A stretch of DNA of 64,000 nucleotides. Origin: Ligilactobacillus agilis DSM 20509 (GTDB lineage Bacteria > Bacillota > Bacilli > Lactobacillales > Lactobacillaceae). A program made the translations under genes and the position numbers. The stretch is taken from the NCBI RefSeq assembly GCF_001436215.1, contig NZ_AYYP01000022.1, positions 17,382 to 81,381 on the forward strand, written 5' to 3'. Positions 17,290-26,942 of this stretch are shown in pieces; the stretch's first letter is position 1, and the number at the start of each line of letters is the position of its first letter. The notes under the pieces are model-generated. The model saw nothing but the letters and a program-made list of their open reading frames with translations. It made no database searches and was not told where the DNA came from.

Positions 17290-20085
17290 ATGCGAGTTAA
17301 AGACACATTAAATTTAGGTAAGACTAAATTTCCAATGCGGGGTAACTTACCAGTTCGTGAATTAGAACGGCAAAAGGCTTGGGAAGAAAATAAAGTATAC
17401 CAACAAAGACAAAAATTAAACGAAGGTAAACCTAGTTTTGTTTTACACGATGGACCTCCATATGCTAATGGTAACATCCACATGGGCCACGCTTTAAACA
17501 AAATTTCTAAGGATATTATTGTACGTTCTAAGTCAATGATGGGCTTTAGGGCACCTTATGTTCCTGGTTGGGATACACACGGTTTGCCAATCGAACAACA
17601 GCTAAAAAAGGCTGGGGTTGACCGTAAGGCAATGAGTGTTGCTGAATTTAGGGAAAAATGTCGTGAATATGCCCTAGAACAAGTCGATAAGCAACGGACT
17701 GACTTTAAACGCTTAGGGGTAGCCGGTGAATGGGATAACCCTTACGTAACCTTAGACCCTAAGTTTGAAGCAGCTCAAATTCGGGTCTTTGGCAAGATGG
17801 CCGAAAAAGGTTTAATCTACAAGGGTAAAAAACCAGTCTTTTGGTCTTGGTCATCCGAATCAGCTTTAGCTGAAGCAGAAGTTGAGTACCATGACGTAAC
17901 TTCTCCATCCGCTTTTTATGGTGAACAAGTTGTGGATGGTAAAGGAGTCTTAGACACAGATACCTACATGGTGGTTTGGACTACTACCCCTTGGACTATT
18001 CCTGGTTCTGAAGGGATTACGATTGATCCTAACTTTAATTATTCTGTTGTTAAACCAGCAGGCAGCGACAAGAAATATTTACTAGCCACTGAATTAGTTA
18101 AGCAAAACGCTGAACTCTTTGGCTGGGAAAGTTATGAAGAAGTTAAGGTTGTTAAAGGTAAAGAATTAGACAAGGTATTGGCACAACATCCATTTTACCC
18201 TGACCGGAAGTTAGTCACGATGTTGGGCGACTTCGTTACTTTAGATGCTGGGACCGGGTTAGTCCACACGGCTCCTGGTTTTGGGGAAGACGACTTTAAC
18301 GTAGGGATGAAATACGGTTTAGATATCTTTGTTCCTGTTGATGACAAAGGTTACCTAACTGAAGAAGCCGGGCCTGACTTTGCCGGAGTCTTTTATGAAG
18401 ATGCTAACGAAATTTCACTAGCTAAATTAAAAGAAGCTGGGCTACTTTTAAAGACTATGGACTATGAACATAGTTACCCATTTGACTGGCGGACTAAAAA
18501 GCCAATTATCTTCAGAGCTACTCCACAATGGTTTGCATCCGTTGATAAGATTAGGGATGAAATTTTAGCTGCGATTGATGAAGTTAAGTTCTTCCCAGAT
18601 TGGGGTCAAAAACGACTTCACAATATGATTCGTGACCGGGGTGATTGGGTTATCTCACGGCAACGCGTTTGGGGTGTGCCTTTACCAATCTTTTATGCCG
18701 AAGATGGTGAAGCAATCATGACCAAGGAAACCATCGAACACGTGGCTAAGTTAGTGGAAGAATTTGGTTCTAATGTTTGGTTTGAACGTGAAGCTAAAGA
18801 CTTACTACCTGAAGGCTTCACAAGCGAACATTCACCTAATGGGGTCTTTGTTAAGGAAACAGATATCATGGACGTTTGGTTCGATTCTGGTAGTTCCCAC
18901 CAAGGGGTATTAGCTTTACGTGATTACCTAAAATACCCATCAGATATGTACCTTGAAGGTTCAGACCAATATCGTGGTTGGTTTAACTCAAGTTTGATTA
19001 CAAGTGTGGCTGTTTCGGGTAAAGCTCCTTATAAACAAGTCCTATCACAAGGGTTCACGCTTGATGGTAAGGGCCACAAGATGAGTAAGTCCTTGGGTAA
19101 CACCATCGTTCCAAGTGAAGTAATTGACAAGATGGGGGCCGAAATCATCAGACTTTGGGTTCTAAGTGTTGATTCTTCTGCGGACGTCCGGGTTTCAATG
19201 GGCAGTTTCCAACAAATTTCTGAAAGCTACCGGAAATTCAGAAACACCATGCGCTTCTTGTTAGCAAATACTAGTGACTTTGATCCTAAGAAGGACACGG
19301 TTGCATACAAAGACTTAGAATCCCTAGATAAGTATATGTTAGTTTTAACTAATAAATTTACTAAGGAAGTTCTAGATGCTTATGCTAACTATGACTTCAT
19401 GACGATTTACAAAAAGTTAATCAACTTCTTAACTACGGAGTTATCAGCTTTCTACTTAGATATTGCTAAGGATGTAGTTTATATCGAGGCAGCAGCTAGC
19501 CAGAAGAGACGTTCAATGCAAACAGTTCTTTACGAAGTAGCTGTTCGCTTAGCTAAGCTAATGACACCTGTAATGCCACACACTACTGAAGAAGTTTGGG
19601 AATATCTAAAAGAACCAGAAGAATACGCTCAATTATCAGAGATGCCAGCAGTTGAATACTATGATGGACAAGACCAATTGGTTGAAAATTGGACTCGCTT
19701 CATGAAGGTTCGTTCTGATGTCTTGAAAGCTTTAGAAGAAGCACGGAATGCTAAGTTAATTGGGAAGTCATTTGAAGCCCATGTTAACCTTTATGTTTCT
19801 GAAGGGGTTAAGGCTGAACTAGATAGCCTCAATACTAATTTACGGCAAGTCTTAATTGTATCTGCTTTGGATGTGTTACCACTTGAAGAAGCACCAGCGG
19901 ATGCATTAAAACTCGACGCGGTTACTGTTAAGGTAGAACATGCCAGCGGCGAAGTTTGCCCACGGTGCCGGATGATTAAAGAAGATGTCGGTGCAGATCA
20001 AGACTTACCTAGGTTGTGTGCTCACTGTGCTCAAATCGTACGGGCTAACTACCCAGAAGCTGTAAGTGCTGGTTTAGAGGATTAA
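17290..20085 (+). CDS. ileS: Isoleucyl-tRNA synthetase
   Basis: Class I synthetase charging tRNA-Ile. 931 residues, standard bacterial length. HMGH (64-67) is the HIGH motif and KMSKS (597-601) the second ATP motif. The editing CP1 domain lies between ([12 protein letters not shown]). The C-terminal zinc finger CPRCR/CAHC is complete. This type, with zinc finger, is the mupirocin-sensitive bacterial form by family knowledge. ATG 17290 follows AGAGAGGAAGG. Expression is controlled by the upstream T-box. Confidence 0.98.
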   Translation: MRVKDTLNLGKTKFPMRGNLPVRELERQKAWEENKVYQQRQKLNEGKPSFVLHDGPPYANGNIHMGHALNKISKDIIVRSKSMMGFRAPYVPGWDTHGLPIEQQLKKAGVDRKAMSVAEFREKCREYALEQVDKQRTDFKRLGVAGEWDNPYVTLDPKFEAAQIRVFGKMAEKGLIYKGKKPVFWSWSSESALAEAEVEYHDVTSPSAFYGEQVVDGKGVLDTDTYMVVWTTTPWTIPGSEGITIDPNFNYSVVKPAGSDKKYLLATELVKQNAELFGWESYEEVKVVKGKELDKVLAQHPFYPDRKLVTMLGDFVTLDAGTGLVHTAPGFGEDDFNVGMKYGLDIFVPVDDKGYLTEEAGPDFAGVFYEDANEISLAKLKEAGLLLKTMDYEHSYPFDWRTKKPIIFRATPQWFASVDKIRDEILAAIDEVKFFPDWGQKRLHNMIRDRGDWVISRQRVWGVPLPIFYAEDGEAIMTKETIEHVAKLVEEFGSNVWFEREAKDLLPEGFTSEHSPNGVFVKETDIMDVWFDSGSSHQGVLALRDYLKYPSDMYLEGSDQYRGWFNSSLITSVAVSGKAPYKQVLSQGFTLDGKGHKMSKSLGNTIVPSEVIDKMGAEIIRLWVLSVDSSADVRVSMGSFQQISESYRKFRNTMRFLLANTSDFDPKKDTVAYKDLESLDKYMLVLTNKFTKEVLDAYANYDFMTIYKKLINFLTTELSAFYLDIAKDVVYIEAAASQKRRSMQTVLYEVAVRLAKLMTPVMPHTTEEVWEYLKEPEEYAQLSEMPAVEYYDGQDQLVENWTRFMKVRSDVLKALEEARNAKLIGKSFEAHVNLYVSEGVKAELDSLNTNLRQVLIVSALDVLPLEEAPADALKLDAVTVKVEHASGEVCPRCRMIKEDVGADQDLPRLCAHCAQIVRANYPEAVSAGLED

Positions 20086-20102
20086 TAGTATTTGATTAGT
20101 AA

Positions 20103-20140
20103 AAACAAACCTTGGCTTTAATTGCTGAGGTTTGTTTTTT
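20103..20140 (+). terminator. Terminator after ileS
   Basis: 10-bp stem AAACAAACCT (20103-20112) with AGGTTTGTTT (20128-20137), followed by T residues. Confidence 0.9.
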
Positions 20141-20168
20141 GCTCAAATTAGGGCTAAGGTTGGAATAC

Positions 20169-20197
20169 TTCACACTGGAATTGTTTTTTGTTAAGAT
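20169..20197 (+). promoter_or_regulatory. Sigma-A promoter of the dapF operon
   Basis: TTCACA (20169-20174) and TAAGAT (20192-20197), spaced 17 nt. The leader to dapF is about 30 nt. Confidence 0.6.
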
Positions 20198-20235
20198 GGA
20201 GTAAGTAATAAATTTCGCTTAAGAGGTATTGTAAA

Positions 20236-21213
20236 ATGAAGATGTTGAAAGTTCATGGTTCAAATAATGATTTTTTTATTTTACCAGCCGCTAATTTAAC
20301 GAAGCCTTTGAGTGAAGCTGAGTTAAAGTTACTAGCCCAAAAGCTTTGTGATAGAAAAAGTGGATTACATGGTGGGGCCGACGGGGTTTTGTATGTAACC
20401 CCTGGTCATGATGCTAGCGTAGCTGGAAAGATGCGGGTAATTAACGCTGATGGTAGTGAAGCAAGTATGTGTGGGAATGGTTTACGGACCGTAGCGCGTT
20501 ATTTGAGTACGCAAACCGGGTTAACTGATTTTAAAGTGGAGACCATGCACGCTGATTTAGAAGTAAAAGCAGCTCCTGCATTTGCCAAGGGAGTACCCGC
20601 ATTTGATGTTGAGATTTCACCAGTCAGCTTTAAAGCAAAAGATTTGCTAATGCATATTGATAAGGAACAACTAATTAATGAAACTGTTCCCCAGTTAGGA
20701 AGCAATTTGAAGTTCACTGCCGTGGCAGTGCCTAACCCGCACTTAATTAGTTTTGTTGACCATGAAACTTTAATGGGGGAAGAACTAGGTCGGATTGCTA
20801 CCTACTTGAATGATGGTCAAAATCCACTCTTCCCTGATGGGGTTAACGTCAGCTTTGTAGAGGTGTTAGCAACTAACAAAATTTTTGTTAGAACTTACGA
20901 ACGAGGGGTTGGTTATACCAACGCTTGTGGGACAGCAATGTCTGCTTCTAGCTTAGTTTACTCACTACTTTATCCAGAAACTTCCGTGGAAGACTTAATC
21001 ACGGTAATAAATCCAGGCGGAATGGTAAAGACTAAGGTTCATCAACGTCAAGATGGGTCATACTGGATGTCACTGATTGGGAATGCAAGCTTTGTAGCCG
21101 AAGTTGAACTTGAACAAGCTGATGCTATGCAAGGTGACTTTACTAAGGCAACTTGGAATGAAACTGGAGAACAAGCGGCATATGAAGAATTTGTCGCTAA
21201 CTTAAAAAAGTAG
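20236..21213 (+). CDS. dapF: Diaminopimelate epimerase
   Basis: Converts LL-diaminopimelate to meso-DAP, the direct substrate of an mDAP-type MurE. 325 residues, longer than the ~275 of E. coli DapF. Both catalytic cysteines are present: C79 in SMCGNGLRT and C231 in TNACGTAMSA. The N-terminus MKMLKVHGSNNDFF matches the family. First gene of an operon with the nudix gene, mtnN and cysteine desulfurase. With dapA and two aspartokinases in the window it supports a mDAP-containing wall. Confidence 0.96.
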   Translation: MKMLKVHGSNNDFFILPAANLTKPLSEAELKLLAQKLCDRKSGLHGGADGVLYVTPGHDASVAGKMRVINADGSEASMCGNGLRTVARYLSTQTGLTDFKVETMHADLEVKAAPAFAKGVPAFDVEISPVSFKAKDLLMHIDKEQLINETVPQLGSNLKFTAVAVPNPHLISFVDHETLMGEELGRIATYLNDGQNPLFPDGVNVSFVEVLATNKIFVRTYERGVGYTNACGTAMSASSLVYSLLYPETSVEDLITVINPGGMVKTKVHQRQDGSYWMSLIGNASFVAEVELEQADAMQGDFTKATWNETGEQAAYEEFVANLKK

Positions 21214-21222
21214 GTGGTCATG

Positions 21223-21759
21223 ATGGACTTTGAGGAAAAAGTAATCTCTAACCAAAATTTATACGACGGTGCCATTTTGAAATTAGACTTAGAAACGGTC
21301 AGTCTGCCGGATGGACGTCAAGCCAAGAGAGAAATTGTTCGCCATCAAGGTGCTGTCGGCATAATTGCAATAACTCCGGCTAATAAAATCGTGTTAATTC
21401 GGCAATGGCGTGCACCTTTAGGTCAAGTTACCCTGGAAATACCGGCAGGGAAAATTGAACCGGGAGAAACACCTAGTCAAACTGCGGTTAGGGAACTAAA
21501 TGAGGAAACAAGGTTTCAAGCTGAAAAGCTAGAACTACTAACTGAGTTTTATACTTCACCAGGCTTTGCTGATGAAAAGATGTATCTTTACCATGCCGTT
21601 AATTTGCAGGCAGTAGCTGATAAACTAGCTCAAGATGACGATGAGTTTTTGCAATTGGAAGAACTGACTTTAGCTGAAGTTCAAGCTCAGATTGCAGCGG
21701 GAACGATTTGTGATGCCAAAACCCTAATGGCAATTATGATATGGCAGGCGATGCAATAG
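21223..21759 (+). CDS. Nudix hydrolase, ADP-ribose pyrophosphatase-like
   Basis: 178 residues from ATG 21223 (AGGTGG 5 nt upstream; GTG 21214 is inside that SD). The Nudix box reads GKIEPGE, seven residues, then RELNEETRF. The metal-binding REUxEE is intact, but the usual Gly near the end is Arg. The upstream VRQWRAPLGQVTLEIPAG pattern resembles ADP-ribose pyrophosphatases (NudF/YqkG), which cleave ADP-ribose to AMP and ribose-5-phosphate. Substrate is inferred from family resemblance. Confidence 0.9.
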   Translation: MDFEEKVISNQNLYDGAILKLDLETVSLPDGRQAKREIVRHQGAVGIIAITPANKIVLIRQWRAPLGQVTLEIPAGKIEPGETPSQTAVRELNEETRFQAEKLELLTEFYTSPGFADEKMYLYHAVNLQAVADKLAQDDDEFLQLEELTLAEVQAQIAAGTICDAKTLMAIMIWQAMQ

Positions 21760-21945
21760 ATGACAGAAGAACAAGTAGAAACCAAGGCTGAAAATCTAAG
21801 TCGGACAGAGATGCGTAAGCAACAAAAAGAGCTCTTAGAGGAGGCCAAGATAACCAAACTAAAACGGCGCCTTAACTATGTCATTGCCTTTTTAGTGACG
21901 GTATTAATCTTGATTTTGTTGTTTATGCGTTTTATTAATTTTTAG
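21760..21945 (+). CDS. Small single-span membrane protein, unknown
   Basis: A 61-residue protein: charged N-terminal half rich in Glu, Lys and Gln (about 1-38, probable coiled coil), then one membrane segment (about 39-58) ending MRFINF. No function is recognised. ATG 21760 follows the nudix stop directly (ATAGATG), and its end overlaps the mtnN SD. This tight packing supports it as a real translated gene in the dapF-mtnN-desulfurase operon. It may be a membrane adaptor, but nothing in the sequence shows the partner. Confidence 0.7.
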   Translation: MTEEQVETKAENLSRTEMRKQQKELLEEAKITKLKRRLNYVIAFLVTVLILILLFMRFINF

Positions 21946-21957
21946 GTGGTAGATTTA

Positions 21958-22641
21958 ATGAAATATGGAATTATTTGTGCGATGGAAGAAGAAATCAAGG
22001 CATTACGCGCACAGTTAACGAATGCTAATGAAGAAAACATTGCCAATATGATTTTTTATAGTGGGCAAATTAATGACCACGAAGTGGTATTGGTGCGGGC
22101 AGGAATTGGTAAAGTTCAAGCTGGGGTAACGACAGCCTTTTTAATTGAAAACTTCAAGGTTGACGCTGTGATTAATTCAGGGTCAGCTGGTGGAATTGGA
22201 ACTGGCTTGGCTGTAGGAGACCTAGTGCTTTCTACCGGGGCCGCTTACCATGATGCTTCGGCGACTGTCTTTGGCTATAAACCGGGCCAACTACCACAGC
22301 AACCACAAATTTTTGAAGCTAATCAAGAATTGTTGCAAGCCGTTAGTGAAGCGGCAAGCCAAGCAGGTTTACAGGTAAAACCTGGTTTAATCGTGACTGG
22401 TGATCAGTTTGTTTCTTCTCAAGCCCAAATTGCGGCAATTAAGGAAATTTATCCACAAGCACTATGTTGTGAGATGGAAGGGGCAGCGGTAGCTCAAGTG
22501 GCCTACCAATTTGATAAGCCTTTCTTAATTGTCCGGGCAATGTCGGACGTTGGGGATGAAGACGCCGGTCAAAGTTTTGATGAATTTATTATTGATGCAG
22601 GTAAGAAGTCGGCGCAAATGATTCTTAACTTACTTGCTTAG
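21958..22641 (+). CDS. mtnN: 5'-methylthioadenosine/S-adenosylhomocysteine nucleosidase
   Basis: Cleaves MTA and SAH to adenine plus methylthioribose or S-ribosylhomocysteine, in the activated-methyl cycle. 227 residues from ATG 21958 (AGGTGG 8 nt upstream; GTG 21946 lies inside the SD). Typical motifs: IICAMEEEI, SGSAGGIGTGLAVGD, CCEMEGAAVAQVA (purine-binding Glu/Met) and VRAMSDVGDEDA (catalytic Asp). It recycles products of SAM-dependent enzymes such as RsmH and RsmD. Confidence 0.97.
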   Translation: MKYGIICAMEEEIKALRAQLTNANEENIANMIFYSGQINDHEVVLVRAGIGKVQAGVTTAFLIENFKVDAVINSGSAGGIGTGLAVGDLVLSTGAAYHDASATVFGYKPGQLPQQPQIFEANQELLQAVSEAASQAGLQVKPGLIVTGDQFVSSQAQIAAIKEIYPQALCCEMEGAAVAQVAYQFDKPFLIVRAMSDVGDEDAGQSFDEFIIDAGKKSAQMILNLLA

Positions 22642-22656
22642 TAGGGATGATATTAA

Positions 22657-23808
22657 ATGAATTATATATACTTAGATAATGCTGGAACCACCCCCATGGC
22701 ACCAGAGGTTATTGCGGAAATGACTACGAAGATGGAAACAACCTTCGGTAATGCTTCTGCGGTCAATTATTATGGTCGCCAGGCGCGTTTTGTTTTAGAT
22801 ACCAGCCGTCATTTAATCGCACAATCAATTAATGCCCAAAATGACAACGAGATTGTTTTTACTAGTGGTGGGACGGAAAGTGATAATACGGCTATTATTC
22901 AAACGGCTTTAGCCCGTAAGAGTGAAGGGCGGCATATTATTACCAGTGTAGTTGAACACGAGGCGGTCTTAAAGCCAATGGCTTATTTAGAAGAAATCGG
23001 TTTTGAGGTTACTTACTTACCAGTTGATGAAAATGGGCTGATTTCAATTACAGACCTCAAAAAAGCTTTACGGCCAGATACCATTTTGGTCTCAATTATG
23101 ATGGGGAACAATGAGGTGGGGGCCAGGATGCCAATTCATGAAATCGGTCAAGTAGTGGCCGCTTCTAACGCTTGGTTCCATACTGATTGTGTTCAAACTT
23201 ATGGATTGCTTGAGATTGATGTTCAGGCAGATAAGATTGATTTACTTTCTACTTCAGCTCATAAACTAAATGGACCTAAATTCATGGGTTTTTTGTACCG
23301 GCGTGATGGGCTCAACTTTAAACCCTTATTAAAAGGGGGAGACCAAGAATTAAAGTGGCGTGCCGGCACTGAAAATATTCCTGCCATTGCTGGTTTTGCT
23401 AAAGCAGTTGAGTTGGCTAACCAAAATAAGGCTAAACATCGGCAGGATTATTTAGCTTTTAAACAACAATTTATTGACGAACTTACGGCTTTAGGAATCG
23501 AATTTGAAGTTAACGGTAAGCATAACGAAGATGAATTACCCCATGTTTTAAGTATCTGGTTTAAGGGTTGTCCAGCCGATGTGTTACTGACCAACTTGGA
23601 TTTAGCTGGGGTATCTGCCGCTGCTGGTTCAGCATGTACAGCGGGCTCGCTCGAACCATCCCATGTTTTGACGGCGATGTATGGAAAAGACAGTCCGCGG
23701 GTAAGTCAGTCGTTACGTTTTAGTTTTGGAATTACCAATACCAAGGACGAAATTAGTCAAACTGTAGCGGCCCTCGCTAAGATAATTGGGCGCTTAAAAA
23801 GAAAGTAG
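22657..23808 (+). CDS. Cysteine desulfurase (IscS/NifS/YrvO type)
   Basis: PLP-dependent enzyme that takes sulfur from cysteine as a persulfide. 383 residues. K203 in SAHKLNGPK is the PLP-binding lysine, and C327 in GSACTAGS is the persulfide cysteine in a group I IscS-like loop. The neighbouring DUF1831 and mnmA genes, with no suf genes here, suggest it is the dedicated donor for tRNA 2-thiouridine, like Bacillus YrvO. It is 15 nt after mtnN and 9 nt before the DUF1831 gene. Confidence 0.95.
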   Translation: MNYIYLDNAGTTPMAPEVIAEMTTKMETTFGNASAVNYYGRQARFVLDTSRHLIAQSINAQNDNEIVFTSGGTESDNTAIIQTALARKSEGRHIITSVVEHEAVLKPMAYLEEIGFEVTYLPVDENGLISITDLKKALRPDTILVSIMMGNNEVGARMPIHEIGQVVAASNAWFHTDCVQTYGLLEIDVQADKIDLLSTSAHKLNGPKFMGFLYRRDGLNFKPLLKGGDQELKWRAGTENIPAIAGFAKAVELANQNKAKHRQDYLAFKQQFIDELTALGIEFEVNGKHNEDELPHVLSIWFKGCPADVLLTNLDLAGVSAAAGSACTAGSLEPSHVLTAMYGKDSPRVSQSLRFSFGITNTKDEISQTVAALAKIIGRLKRK

Positions 23809-23817
23809 GGAAATATT

Positions 23818-24159
23818 ATGGCATATACAGAGGTAGCAAAAGTTTTAGGAGCACAGGATAGTTACCGGCTTTCACCTGAAATTAAAAGATATTCATTGCG
23901 GGATGTGGGCTTTGTTGAAACAAAGGGAGGCAAGTTTCAACTAGAACGTTCATTGGATCCTAATACTCCGTTTGGTCAAGCCTTTAAGTTAAAGGTAGTG
24001 GTCGATGCTAGCCTAAAGAAGTTTAAATTGGCAACAGTTACTGCTAACGGCTTGAAGGAAGTTAACGTTTTTACTGGTAAAAATGCTGAGGTTAACGTTG
24101 AACAATTAAACTTTATTTTGGCCGACTTAGTAGCGCATAATATTTTAGTTAAACTATAG
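23818..24159 (+). CDS. DUF1831 family protein
   Basis: 113 residues, soluble, no signal peptide or membrane span. Matches DUF1831 (small alpha/beta protein of lactobacilli) by size and position behind the desulfurase; the family call is from context and length. It contains no cysteine at all, so it cannot itself carry persulfide sulfur. Genes of this type lie between a cysteine desulfurase and mnmA in lactobacilli, suggesting an adaptor or regulator of tRNA thiolation. The function is not known. The operon ends after it. Confidence 0.8.
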   Translation: MAYTEVAKVLGAQDSYRLSPEIKRYSLRDVGFVETKGGKFQLERSLDPNTPFGQAFKLKVVVDASLKKFKLATVTANGLKEVNVFTGKNAEVNVEQLNFILADLVAHNILVKL

Positions 24160-24165
24160 TACGAA

Positions 24166-24212
24166 GGGCTATTCATCCTCGTTTCAAATTACGAAGATGA
24201 ATGGCCCTTTTT
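24166..24212 (+). terminator. Terminator after the DUF1831 gene
   Basis: Long stem from GGGCTATTCATCCTCG (24166-24181) with its near-complement ending ATGGCCC, including wobble pairs, then a T-run to 24212. Confidence 0.9.
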
Positions 24213-24223
24213 AAGCTGACAGC

Positions 24224-24252
24224 TTGCAGAAAAGAACTTTTATTAGTATAAT
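24224..24252 (+). promoter_or_regulatory. Sigma-A promoter of mnmA
   Basis: TTGCAG (24224-24229) and perfect TATAAT (24247-24252), spaced 17 nt. The leader is about 60 nt and contains the palindrome AGATTC-A-GAATCT (24285-24297). Confidence 0.8.
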
Positions 24253-24319
24253 AGCTCTTACTGGATAAGCGACCTTCAAATCGTAGATTCAGAATCTGAA
24301 AGAAATGATGGTGACTTAA

Positions 24320-25447
<1,128 letters not shown>

Positions 25448-25477
25448 GCTTAAGAGTAAGTCTTAACGGGACTAATT

Positions 25478-25511
25478 AAATCTACGTTTAGTTATTAAAC
25501 GTAGATTTTTT
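25478..25511 (+). terminator. Terminator after mnmA
   Basis: Perfect 13-bp stem (25478-25490 with 25496-25508), 5-nt loop, T-rich tail. Confidence 0.93.
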
Positions 25512-25537
25512 ATTTACCCCAAAAAAGGGGGTGGTGT

Positions 25538-25566
25538 TTGAAGCCAAAGCTTATTTCTAGTAAAAT
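25538..25566 (+). promoter_or_regulatory. Sigma-A promoter of the phosphatase-TPR-recD2 operon
   Basis: TTGAAG (25538-25543) and TAAAAT (25561-25566), spaced 17 nt. Leader about 30 nt. Confidence 0.7.
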
Positions 25567-25601
25567 AAAGGGTATTAGATAAGATGAAGGAAGTTTTTTA
25601 A

Positions 25602-26255
25602 GTGACTAAACTATATTTTGTTAGACATGGTAAAACTGAATGGAATTTAGAAGGTAGATACCAAGGGGCTAAGGGGGATTCCCCCCTATTAGGACAATCG
25701 TATGCTGAAATCGAGCAGTTAGCAACTTATTTGAAGCAATTTAAGTTTGCCAAAATTTATACTAGTCCCATCAAACGGGCTAGGGTTACGGCTCAAAAAT
25801 TAGCTGCTAGTCTAGACCAAAATGTTAAGCTAGAGATTAATGATGCCTTTAAGGAATTTAACTTGGGCCAAATGGAAGGAATGTATTTTACAGACTGTGA
25901 GCGCCTTTTTCCTGAGGAGGTAGATGCTTTTAGAAACCATCCCGACAAATACGATGCAACCAAAATTGGGGGCGAGTCTTTTGAAGAGGTTTTCGCTAGG
26001 ATGACCCCTAAAGTAAAGGAGATTTGTCGGCGCTATCCTAACGAAAACGTAATTATCGTTAGTCATGGGGCAGCCTTATGTGCTGAAATTAGGCACTTAC
26101 TGGGAGTACCTTTAGAGCAATTGCGAGCTAAGGGGGGCCTCAATAATACTAGCACTACTATTTTGCAAACGAATGATGGTGAACATTTTAAATGCTTAGC
26201 CTGGAATAAACATGATTATCTTAAAAGAAAATTAGATAAAACAGATATGGTTTAG
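25602..26255 (+). CDS. Histidine phosphatase (phosphoglycerate mutase-like)
   Basis: 217 residues of the histidine phosphatase superfamily. The catalytic motif is FVRHGKTEWNLEGRYQG at the N-terminus, with a second His in VIIVSHGAAL and Glu in FNLGQMEG. The length and lack of the long dPGM insert argue against a glycolytic enzyme; it is more like a broad phosphatase (PhoE/GpmB group). The substrate cannot be read from the sequence. GTG start at 25602 after GAAGGAAG. First gene of an operon with the TPR gene and recD2. Confidence 0.9.
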   Translation: MTKLYFVRHGKTEWNLEGRYQGAKGDSPLLGQSYAEIEQLATYLKQFKFAKIYTSPIKRARVTAQKLAASLDQNVKLEINDAFKEFNLGQMEGMYFTDCERLFPEEVDAFRNHPDKYDATKIGGESFEEVFARMTPKVKEICRRYPNENVIIVSHGAALCAEIRHLLGVPLEQLRAKGGLNNTSTTILQTNDGEHFKCLAWNKHDYLKRKLDKTDMV

Positions 26256-26264
26256 GTGGAAGAA

Positions 26265-26942
26265 ATGACAAAACGTGAAGAAAAAGAAAAGCAGGCTCAA
26301 GTAGCACTTAAGCAGTTAATCGCTCAAGTAGACCAAGATCCTTATAATCCCGAAGCATATTACCAACTAGGGATGGCTTTGACGGAAATGAAAAGTTATC
26401 CGCAGGCCGAAGAACTTTTCAAAAAAGCCTTGAATGTGTTTGAGGGGCAAGCAGATAAGCAGGCATTGTTACATTATGGTTTAGGTAACGTCTTTTATGC
26501 CAGTGAGTTTTATCCAGAGGCACTTAAAGAATTTCAAGCGGTTAAGGATAGTAAGTTGGCTAACGAGGCGTTATTGATGTTGGCTCAGACTAACTATGCG
26601 CAAAAGCAATATCAATCCTGTGTAGCTTTTGCTTTAACGGTTTTTGAACAAGATGCTACTAATACGACTGCCCTAAAATTAGTAGCTGATAGTTTAATGG
26701 CCTTGGGTAGTTTTGCAGAGGCAAAGCAATATTACCAAAAATTTTTGGAGCTTAGTCCAGCTAATGTGGAAGTCCTGTTCTCATTAGGTTTAGTTAAGCT
26801 GGTACTAGGCGAAGATGCCAAAGGTTTATTTACCAAAGTAAAACAAAGCGATGCCAAGTATTATGCTAAAATGCAAACCCGTCTCCAAGAGGTAGAGGCC
26901 TTCATAAAGAAAACCCAACCAAAGGATAAAGCAGGTGATTAA
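26265..26942 (+). CDS. Tetratricopeptide-repeat protein
   Basis: 225 residues from ATG 26265 (AGGTGG 5 nt upstream; GTG 26256 is within the SD). The N-terminus is Lys/Glu-rich, followed by about four TPR-like helix pairs (for example NPEAYYQLGMALTEMKSYPQAEELF and PANVEVLFSLGLVKL). Cytoplasmic, no enzymatic motif. TPRs mediate protein-protein binding; the partner is unknown. It overlaps recD2 by 8 nt, so the two are translationally coupled. This gene pairing is common in lactobacilli as far as I recall. Confidence 0.85.
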   Translation: MTKREEKEKQAQVALKQLIAQVDQDPYNPEAYYQLGMALTEMKSYPQAEELFKKALNVFEGQADKQALLHYGLGNVFYASEFYPEALKEFQAVKDSKLANEALLMLAQTNYAQKQYQSCVAFALTVFEQDATNTTALKLVADSLMALGSFAEAKQYYQKFLELSPANVEVLFSLGLVKLVLGEDAKGLFTKVKQSDAKYYAKMQTRLQEVEAFIKKTQPKDKAGD

